Assembly (NCBI RefSeq): GCF_000497205.1
Contig: NZ_AYJW01000004.1
Location: 42,507 to 106,506 of the forward strand
DNA length: 64,000 nucleotides
Reading direction: 5' to 3'
From: Saccharopolyspora rectivirgula DSM 43747
Lineage (GTDB): Bacteria; Actinomycetota; Actinomycetes; Mycobacteriales; Pseudonocardiaceae
Made by a program: the position numbers and the translations under genes
The notes under the pieces: generated by a model
The model's database searches: none
What the model was told of the DNA's origin: nothing
The model's input: only the letters and a program-made list of their open reading frames with translations
Shown: in pieces, positions 52,188 to 58,658 of the stretch
Position numbering within the stretch: the first letter of the stretch is position 1
Layout: each line of letters begins with the position of its first letter

Positions 52188-52574
52188 ATGGTGACGGCGG
52201 GTGTTCTGATGTCCAAGCCGATCGCCCCGGAAGCCGGGCGCGCTTCAGCAGCTGAAGACTCCTCCGCGGGGGCGGAGCAGTTGCCGTCCGGGGAAGAACT
52301 GCCCTGCCGGCAAGATCCGGACCTGTGGTTCGCCGAAAAACCGCACGAGCTGGAGCGGGCCAAAGCGATGTGCGGTCAGTGCCCGATCCGGGCCGAATGC
52401 TTGGCCGGTGCGCTTTCCCGCGGTGAACCGTGGGGTGTTTGGGGCGGCGAAATCTTCGACCGGGGCGTGGTCGTGGCCCGCAAGCGGTCGCGAGGCCGTC
52501 CGCGGAAGCACCCGGTTGCGGAGGAGCAGCCGAAGGGAACCACTCGATCCAGGGGGAAGGAGAACGCCGCATGA
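52188..52574 (+). CDS. whiB7: WhiB7 redox-type antibiotic-resistance regulator
   Basis: Iron-sulfur transcription factor that binds the housekeeping sigma factor and activates intrinsic antibiotic-resistance genes. The 128-residue protein has the four cluster cysteines Cys40, Cys62, Cys65 and Cys71 (C-x21-C-x2-C-x5-C), the turn GVWGGE (83-88) that contacts sigma, and the AT-hook RGRPRK (102-107) that separates WhiB7 from other WhiB proteins. ATG 52188 has GGAGG about eight bases upstream. The N-terminus is somewhat longer than in mycobacteria. Regulation by the upstream promoter and attenuator is predicted. Position next to uvrD2 matches the mycobacterial locus. Confidence 0.96.
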   Translation: MVTAGVLMSKPIAPEAGRASAAEDSSAGAEQLPSGEELPCRQDPDLWFAEKPHELERAKAMCGQCPIRAECLAGALSRGEPWGVWGGEIFDRGVVVARKRSRGRPRKHPVAEEQPKGTTRSRGKENAA

Positions 52575-52795
52575 CCGGGAAGCCGTTCGCGCACCGGATC
52601 AACCTGTGCAGCTCGGGCCTGCCGGGGCTCTACCCGGAGGACATGCAGCACATCCACCGCGCCGAACTGATGGCTGAAGCGCGCTGGCAACGCCGCGCCC
52701 GGCTGTTCACCGCCGGGCGCTGGTGGCGCTGGTTGGCGGAGTACGCGGCCGAGCGCGCCGAGCGCGCTTCGGCCTTCCGGGCGCGCGGGAACTGA
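52571..52795 (+). CDS. 74-residue protein translationally coupled to whiB7
   Basis: ATG 52571 overlaps the whiB7 stop by four bases (ATGA), so ribosomes finishing whiB7 can re-start here. The product is 74 residues, basic and aromatic-rich: a CSSGLPGLYPEDMQHIHRAE segment is followed by RWQRRARLFTAGRWWRWLAEYAAERAERAS, which predicts one long amphipathic helix rich in Trp and Arg. No family recognised, no signal peptide. Because expression would follow whiB7 induction, a role in antibiotic stress is plausible but unproven. It ends 61 bases before the convergent ABC1 kinase gene. Confidence 0.68.
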   Translation: MTGKPFAHRINLCSSGLPGLYPEDMQHIHRAELMAEARWQRRARLFTAGRWWRWLAEYAAERAERASAFRARGN

Positions 52796-52855
52796 AGGAG
52801 AGCACCGCTGGATTGCCGCGCCCCTGCACCGCTCCGGGGTGCGGTGACCGGTGCG

Positions 52856-54166
52856 TCAGGCCGCGAAGCCCGGCTGCCACTTGGCGATGATGTCCCGGGC
52901 CGGGACCTTCGCGTCCAGTTGGCAGAGGATTCCGGTGGCCCCCAACGTCACCCGGTGGATCATCAAGTACTCGGGGGGCAAGTTCAGCGACCTGCCGGTG
53001 TGGAAGTCGGGGCTGCGCAGGTCGCCGACTCGCTCGGCCTGCCGCTGCAGCCAGGAACGGGTGAAGTGGAACTCCTCGGTGCGGGCCGGGTCGATGAACG
53101 GGGCCAGGTAGTTGAACACGTCTTCGGCGGTCAGTTCCATGTCGGGCTGGACGAAGTTCTCCGCCCGCAGCAGGTCCAGCAACTCCTGGGCGCGGTTGTC
53201 GAGCGCTAATCGCAGCATCCGGCCCAACGTCGGCGGGAGCCCCTCCGGCAGTCGCGCCACCGCGCCGAAGTCGATGACGGCCATCCGGCCGTCGTCCAGC
53301 AGCATGAAGTTCCCCGGGTGCGGGTCGGAGTGCAGCAACCCGGCTCGGCTCGGGGAGGAGAAGTGGAACTCGGCCAACCGCCGCCCGGCGGTGTCGCGCT
53401 CGTGCCGATCCCCGTCGGCGATGATCCGCGAGTACGGCTTGCCCGTCACCCACTCGGTGACGATCACCTTCGGGGCGCTGGCGACGACCCGCGGCACCAG
53501 GACCGCTTCGTCACCGGCGAACGCCTTGGCGAAGGCGCGCTGGTTGTCCGCTTCGACCCGGTAGTCGAGCTCTTCGACCATCCGGTCCTGCAGCTCGACG
53601 AGCAGCGGTTTGACTTCCGTGCCCGGGGCCAGGGACTGGAAGAACCGGGAGAAGCGCAGCAACTGGCGCAGGTCGGCCCGCAGCGCCTCGTCCGCCCCCG
53701 GGTACTGGATCTTCACCGCCACGTCCCGACCGTCGTGCCACACGGCCCGGTGCACTTGGCCGATGCTGGCCGCGGCCGCCGGGGTTTCCTCGAAACTCGC
53801 GAACCGCTTCCGCCACGCCCGGCCCAGCTGCTCGTCGAGCACCCGGAACACGCTGTGGCGGCTCATCGGGGGAGCGGCGGACTGGAGCTTGGTCAGCGCT
53901 TCCCGGTACGGGCTGGCCAGTTCGTCCGGGACAGCGGCCTCGAAGACGCTCAGGGCTTGGCCGAACTTCATCGCGCCGCCCTTGAGCTGCCCGAGCACCT
54001 CGAACAACTGCTCGGCGGTCTTGGCGGAGACTTCGGCGTTGACCGTTTCGGAGTCTTGGCCGGTCAGGCGTTTTCCCCAGCCTGCAGCCAGCCGGCCCGC
54101 AACACCGAACGGGAGACTTGCCAGCTTCGCGGTGCGGTGGGCCGCTCGGCGGGGGATGTCGGTCAC
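52856..54166 (-). CDS. ABC1/UbiB-family atypical kinase (Rv3197-like)
   Basis: Protein of 436 residues of the ABC1/ADCK/UbiB family. Diagnostic parts are KGGAMKFGQALS (KxGQ motif, about 62-73), the Ala-rich loop ETPAAAASIGQVH, VAVKIQYPG with the kinase lysine, HSDPHPGNFML (catalytic loop, about 284-294) and VIDFGAV as DFG. ATPase rather than protein kinase activity is known for studied members, usually in isoprenoid lipid metabolism. Its mycobacterial homologue next to whiB7 belongs to the macrolide-response neighbourhood, from memory. It converges on the whiB7-coupled ORF. Confidence 0.9.
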   Translation of the reverse strand: MTDIPRRAAHRTAKLASLPFGVAGRLAAGWGKRLTGQDSETVNAEVSAKTAEQLFEVLGQLKGGAMKFGQALSVFEAAVPDELASPYREALTKLQSAAPPMSRHSVFRVLDEQLGRAWRKRFASFEETPAAAASIGQVHRAVWHDGRDVAVKIQYPGADEALRADLRQLLRFSRFFQSLAPGTEVKPLLVELQDRMVEELDYRVEADNQRAFAKAFAGDEAVLVPRVVASAPKVIVTEWVTGKPYSRIIADGDRHERDTAGRRLAEFHFSSPSRAGLLHSDPHPGNFMLLDDGRMAVIDFGAVARLPEGLPPTLGRMLRLALDNRAQELLDLLRAENFVQPDMELTAEDVFNYLAPFIDPARTEEFHFTRSWLQRQAERVGDLRSPDFHTGRSLNLPPEYLMIHRVTLGATGILCQLDAKVPARDIIAKWQPGFAA

Positions 54167-54442
54167 GAATTCTCCCTTGCTGCGAGTCAGGGAACTCCTT
54201 CTGCACCCGAAGGCGCATTCGAAGTTGAGTAACCCAGTCCCATGCTAGAGACTTTCGCAGCAAGTTTGGGGCGTGATCAACTGGAAAAAGGTTCTTTTCC
54301 GTTTCGTTATGCCGGCGATTCCGCGGCCGTTTTCGGCTCAACGGGCCGCAATGAGCACAGCACGTCGAGCCGCGCCGGCTGTCCGGTGCGGTGCTGTGGC
54401 GCTTCTAACGGGTGGACAACGGGTGCCGCCCACCCGCGTGGC

Positions 54443-54592
54443 TCACGCCTTGCCGAGGATCCGAGTCATCTTGGTGCCGCAGACCGGGCACGTCCCCTTG
54501 GCCATCCGGCGGCCGTTGGTCTCCGACACCTCGCCGGAGAAGTCCCTCTTCTCGCGGCACTTGACGCAGTAGCCGTTGTAGGTCTCGGCCAC
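54443..54592 (-). CDS. DUF5679 small zinc-ribbon protein
   Basis: Protein of 49 residues consisting of a single zinc ribbon: YCVKCREKRDF then GTCPVCGTKMTRIL, two CxxC knuckles about 25 residues apart. GTG 54592 has AAGGAGGAG six bases upstream, which fixes the start. DUF5679-type proteins are widespread in actinobacteria with unknown function. It is monocistronic, about 275 bases from the ABC1 kinase start on the same strand. Confidence 0.85.
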   Translation of the reverse strand: MAETYNGYCVKCREKRDFSGEVSETNGRRMAKGTCPVCGTKMTRILGKA

Positions 54593-54813
54593 GGTCTCCT
54601 CCTTCGGTCCTGCCCCGGTGTTCCTCGCCGCTGCTGGTTGCTCCTGCAGCAACTCGAGGAACGGTACATGCGGGCCACGTGCCGCGCATGCAATGAGAGC
54701 ATCGCACGTACGGCTTAACGGGGTAATGCCCCGCAGCCAGACGTCGGGTGAAAGTTGAGACTCAGATCACACGTGGGTATCAAGTGCGGGCACACCGGTT
54801 AAGGTCCACAGCC

Positions 54814-55356
54814 GTGACCGAACCGCGGGTGGAGGTGCGTCGCAGCAAGCGGCGGCGGCAGACGGTCAGCGCATACCGGGATGGCGACAAGATCGTCGTG
54901 CTGCTCCCCGCACACCTGTCCCGAGCAGCGGAAAAGCGCTGGGTAGCGGACATGATCAGCCGGCTCGAGCGCAGCGAGACCAGACGGCGCTCACCGGCGC
55001 GGGAATCCGATGGAGCACTGGCGCAGCGGTGCGCCGAACTGTCCGAGCACTACCTCGACGGCAAAGCGCGCCCCAGCTCCGTGCGGTGGGTGCCGCCGAT
55101 GCGCACCCGCTGGGCCTCTTGCACCCCCAGCACTGCCACCATTCGGGTGAGTCGCAAGCTGCAAGATGTACCCGGCTGGGTGCTCGACTACGTGCTCGTG
55201 CACGAGCTCGCCCACCTGCTCGAGCCAGGGCACAACGAGCGGTTCTGGAAGTGGGTGCGGCGCTACCCCAAGGCGGAACGGGCGATCGGCTACCTGGAGG
55301 GCCTGTCGGCAGCTGCTCAGCTGGGGCTCACCCTGGAGGATGACGCCCGCAGCTGA
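54814..55356 (+). CDS. YgjP/DUF45-like metallopeptidase
   Basis: Cytosolic putative metallopeptidase of 180 residues, M48-related YgjP/DUF45 type. The zinc motif is VHELAHLLEPGHNERFW (HExxH plus a downstream His), and the family signature RWVPPMRTRWASCTPSTATIRVS lies upstream. The N-terminal RVEVRRSKRRRQTVSAYRDGDKIVVLLP strand pair is typical. GTG 54814 is preferred; the frame runs to 54748 without added conservation. Its last codons lie in a 32-bp duplication. Confidence 0.86.
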   Translation: MTEPRVEVRRSKRRRQTVSAYRDGDKIVVLLPAHLSRAAEKRWVADMISRLERSETRRRSPARESDGALAQRCAELSEHYLDGKARPSSVRWVPPMRTRWASCTPSTATIRVSRKLQDVPGWVLDYVLVHELAHLLEPGHNERFWKWVRRYPKAERAIGYLEGLSAAAQLGLTLEDDARS

Positions 55357-55395
55357 AGCTCACCCTGGAGGATGACGCCCGCAGCTGAAGCTCAC
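55326..55395. repeat. Perfect 32-bp tandem duplication at convergent gene ends
   Basis: A 32-base unit starting GCTCACCCTGGAGGATGACG occupies 55326-55357 and is repeated exactly at 55358-55389; six bases of a third copy follow before divergence. It spans the stop codon of the YgjP-like gene and abuts the stop of the convergent DUF2342 gene. It looks like a recent slippage duplication. Confidence 0.9.
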
Positions 55396-56789
55396 TGCTC
55401 CTCGTCGTCCCGGCGCTCCTGCTCCCCGTCACGACGCCCTTGCTCGGCCTCGTTCTCCTCGGCCCGCCGGATGGCGGCGATCGGGTCGTCCAGGTCGCTG
55501 CTGCCCCACCGGTCGGCGAAGTCGAGCGGCTCGTCCAAGTCCTCGCTGGTGGGCAGGAAGTCCGGGTGCTCCCACACCCGGTCCCGGCTCTCCAGGCCGT
55601 GCCGCTCGGTCATCAACCGCCACAGGTTCGCCGCGTCCCGCATCCGGCGCGGGCGCAGCTCCAGGCCGATCAAGGTGGCGAAGGTCTGCTCCGCCGGCCC
55701 ACCGGTGGCCCGCCGCCGGCGCACGATCTCGCTGAGCGCGTCAGCACCGGGCAGCCGTTCCCCGACGGCGTCGGCGACCACCACGTCGACCCAGCCCTCG
55801 ACCAGCGCCAGCAGCGTCTCCAAGCGGGTGAGCGCCGCCTGCTGCTCGGGCGTGGTCTTCGGCTCGAAGGCGCCGGAGTTCATCAGCTCCTGCATCGAGG
55901 CGGGGTTCGACGGGTCCACCTTGCTGGCCATGTCCTCCAGCGAGGAGGTGTCGATGTGGATGCCCCGGGCGAACTCCTCGACGGTCGCCAGCAACCGCTG
56001 CCGCAGCCACGGCACGTGGCTGAACAGCCGGTGGTGGGCCGCTTCCCGCGCGGCCAGGAAGACCGTCGCCTCGCTGAGCGGCCGGTCGTGGCCCTCGAGG
56101 AAGCGCTGGATGTTCGCCGGCAGCAGCGCCGCGGTGCCCTCGGGGCCCAGCGGCAGCCCGACGTCGGTCGAGGTGAGCACTTCACCACCGAGCTGGGCCA
56201 AACCTTGGCCGAGCTGCGAACCGAAGGTCAGCCCGCCCATCTGGCTGAGCATGGACAGCAGCGGGCCGGCCGCCTGCTTGGCCTCCTCCGGAAGCGCGTC
56301 CACCCAAGCCTCGGACATCCGCTCGGCGATCGGGTCGCACAGCCGCTGCCACGTGCCCAGGGTCTTCTCCACCCAGTCGACCGAGGACCAGGTCTGCACG
56401 CTGCGCACACCGGTGGGCAGTGCCGTCGCGGGATCCAGCCACAGCTCGGCGAGCCGGACCGCTTCCTCCACCGCCGTCACCTGGTCCGGTGCCGGTCGTT
56501 CGGTCCGCTGCGTCTGGTGCAGCTGCTGGACCGCCAGCTGCTTGGCCAGGTCGTAGTTGACCGGGCCGGACGTGCTGCTGGCCGACTGGCTCAAGGCCTG
56601 GCCGAGCTGGGTGAGCATCTGCCCGAGCGAACTGATGTCGAAGTTAGGCGTGCCGCCGGGGCCGGGCATGCCGGCGAAACCGAACGCAGAGAAGTCACCG
56701 GCGCCACCCTCGGAGCGCCCTTCCGACTCACCCCGCTTGTCGGGGTCGTCGGGATCCTGGGGGCCGAACCCGAACGGCAAGTTGGTCAT
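55392..56789 (-). CDS. DUF2342 zinc-dependent metalloprotease-like protein
   Basis: Protein of 465 residues of the actinobacterial DUF2342 family (Rv3195-like), annotated elsewhere as zinc-dependent hydrolase. Glycine- and proline-rich N-terminus, then a helical domain with NIQRFLEGHDRPLSEATVFLAAREAAHHRLF (ExxH metal-type motif) and VEGWVDVVVADAVGERLP, and an acidic, glutamate-rich tail. Catalysis is not proven. ATG 56789 is close to the N-terminal FGFGPQDPDD motif. Divergent from the PDZ/Lon-like gene 106 bases away. Confidence 0.82.
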   Translation of the reverse strand: MTNLPFGFGPQDPDDPDKRGESEGRSEGGAGDFSAFGFAGMPGPGGTPNFDISSLGQMLTQLGQALSQSASSTSGPVNYDLAKQLAVQQLHQTQRTERPAPDQVTAVEEAVRLAELWLDPATALPTGVRSVQTWSSVDWVEKTLGTWQRLCDPIAERMSEAWVDALPEEAKQAAGPLLSMLSQMGGLTFGSQLGQGLAQLGGEVLTSTDVGLPLGPEGTAALLPANIQRFLEGHDRPLSEATVFLAAREAAHHRLFSHVPWLRQRLLATVEEFARGIHIDTSSLEDMASKVDPSNPASMQELMNSGAFEPKTTPEQQAALTRLETLLALVEGWVDVVVADAVGERLPGADALSEIVRRRRATGGPAEQTFATLIGLELRPRRMRDAANLWRLMTERHGLESRDRVWEHPDFLPTSEDLDEPLDFADRWGSSDLDDPIAAIRRAEENEAEQGRRDGEQERRDDEEQ

Positions 56790-56895
56790 AGTTCCACCGT
56801 ACGCGGCCCGGTGGCGGCATTAGAAGACGTCCTGCCCACTGTGCCCCGGTCCACCTAGGCACATCGCTGACAGCGAACACGTACGCTGTCGGACC

Positions 56896-57921
56896 GTGAA
56901 CCGCCGAACGTGGACCTTGCTCTTCAGCGTCGTGTTAGTCGCCGTATTCGGCCTGCTCGGCACGTTCGCCCGAGTGCCGTACGTGGCGTTGGGGCCGGGG
57001 CCGACCTACGACACCCTCGGGGACAACGAGGGCACCCCGGTCGTCCGGATCGACGGGGAGCGGACCTATCCGACCGGCGGGCACCTGAACATGACGACCG
57101 TCTCGGTCACCGACCAGCTCTCCCTGTTCGGCGCGTTGGGCCTGTGGGCCAGTGGCCGCTACGCGCTCGCCCCGCGGGAGCTGTACTTCCCGCCGAACAA
57201 GACCGAGCAGCAGATCGAGCAGGAGAACACCAAGGCGTTCAACGATTCCCAGACGTCGGCCGAAGCCGCCGCGCTGCGGTACCTGGGCTACCCGATGAAG
57301 GTGGTGGTGCAGGAAGTCGTCACCGGCAGCCCCGCGGACGGGGTGGTCGAACCCGGTGACCGGCTGCTGGAGGTCAACGGCCAGCCGGTGCGCGACCCGG
57401 AGTCGGTGAGCAAGGCGGTGGCCCGGACCAAGCCCGGGGAGGAGATCTCGATCCGGCTGCAGCGCGGGGAAGAACGGCCGAGCGAGGTCCAGGTGGAGCT
57501 CGCCGACCACCCGCGCCAGCCGGGTCGCGGCTTCATCGGGGTGGCGCCGGCGGAGCGGCCCGACGTCGACTTCGACATCGAGATCAGCCTGGCCGACGTC
57601 GGCGGCCCCTCCGCAGGGCTGATGTTCGCCCTGGCCATCGTGGACAAGCTCACTCCGGGCGAGATCAACGGCGGCCACTTCGTCGCCGGCACCGGGGAGA
57701 TCGACGCCGCCGGCAACGTCGGACCGATCGGCGGCATCAACTTCAAGATGGTGCAGGCCCGCGAAGCCGGGGCCGAGCTCTTCCTGGTCCCGGAGAAGAA
57801 CTGCGCCGAGGCCAAGGCCCAAGCACCGGAGGGGTTGGAGCTGGTCAAGGTGGCCACCCTCGACGACGCGGTCAAGAACCTGGAGAAGTACCGCTCCGGG
57901 CTGGAGCCCGACCACTGCTGA
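56896..57921 (+). CDS. Membrane-anchored PDZ / Lon-type (S16) protease
   Basis: Protein of 341 residues (Rv3194c-like). One N-terminal anchor (about 6-24), a PDZ domain (about 125-200, VVQEVVTGSPADGVVEPGDRLLEVNGQPV), and a C-terminal Lon-like proteolytic domain with the dyad Ser239 in GGPSAGLMF and Lys284 in GGINFKMVQA. No ATPase domain, so ATP-independent cleavage of envelope or secreted proteins is inferred. GTG 56896. Convergent with the PPA1309 gene, stops only three bases apart. Confidence 0.92.
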   Translation: MNRRTWTLLFSVVLVAVFGLLGTFARVPYVALGPGPTYDTLGDNEGTPVVRIDGERTYPTGGHLNMTTVSVTDQLSLFGALGLWASGRYALAPRELYFPPNKTEQQIEQENTKAFNDSQTSAEAAALRYLGYPMKVVVQEVVTGSPADGVVEPGDRLLEVNGQPVRDPESVSKAVARTKPGEEISIRLQRGEERPSEVQVELADHPRQPGRGFIGVAPAERPDVDFDIEISLADVGGPSAGLMFALAIVDKLTPGEINGGHFVAGTGEIDAAGNVGPIGGINFKMVQAREAGAELFLVPEKNCAEAKAQAPEGLELVKVATLDDAVKNLEKYRSGLEPDHC

Positions 57922-57924
57922 CGC

Positions 57925-58536
57925 CTAGTCGGCGAAGGTGGCCAGCAGCGCCTTGGTCAGATTGGGGGCCAACGACGGGTCCTGGATGAGCTCGCCACCG
58001 GTCTGCTCGGGGTCGCGCAGCCGCAGCAGGCACGTCTGCCCGCCGCTGCGCAGCACCGCGGCCACCAGCCGGGCCTCTTGGCGCTGCGGGTGCTGGGCGG
58101 CGGCCTGCCGCGCTTGCTCCGCGTCCGTCGGCAGTTCCGCTTCGGCTTCCGGGGGCAGCACCACGATCTCCTGCGCCACCGCGCAGCCGGCGACCTGCTC
58201 CGGCCAAGCGATCTGGGCCAGCGCTTCGCCCAGGTCCTCGTTCGGCAGCGCTTCCTGGGCGACCGGGGTGAGCGGAGCGCTCTGGTCGAGCTGGTCGGCC
58301 AGTTCCGGTTCAGCGGCCAGCAGCTCGCTGGTGGGCACCAGGGCGAACACCTGGGCCGGTTGGTCCCAGCCGGCGTTGCCGACGAACTCCTCGATCTCCC
58401 GGGCGGCGGCGGGCAGCGCGGCCGACAATTCTTCGGCGGTGGGCGATGGCATGCATGCCATGGTCGCATTGCCGAGCATCGCCCTGTCCACCCCCGCGCG
58501 GGTGGCGGACCCCGGATCGATATCCGGTTCGTCCAT
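57925..58536 (-). CDS. PPA1309-family protein
   Basis: Conserved actinobacterial protein of unknown function, about 203 residues from ATG 58536. The conserved part starts at SPTAEELSAALPAAAREIEEFVGNAGWDQPAQVFALVPTSELL and continues with PWPEQVAGC-like sequence (IAWPEQVAGCAVAQEIVVLPP) and VVAVLRSGGQTCLLRLRD. Alternative starts ATG 58479, 58461 and 58452 would remove a nonconserved N-terminus. No membrane segment. Divergent from the UPF0182 gene, convergent with the PDZ protease gene, as in related genomes from memory. Confidence 0.78.
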   Translation of the reverse strand: MDEPDIDPGSATRAGVDRAMLGNATMACMPSPTAEELSAALPAAAREIEEFVGNAGWDQPAQVFALVPTSELLAAEPELADQLDQSAPLTPVAQEALPNEDLGEALAQIAWPEQVAGCAVAQEIVVLPPEAEAELPTDAEQARQAAAQHPQRQEARLVAAVLRSGGQTCLLRLRDPEQTGGELIQDPSLAPNLTKALLATFAD

Positions 58537-58658
58537 TTCGTGAACCCGTTCGGAGGAACTTTTCGGCTCCACGTAGAGTTGGACATCACGTGGGCGGCCG
58601 TGGCGACCACCATGGCTGCCGGTTGAGGTCCCGCTGATCGTCGCCAGGAGTGTGCGCT

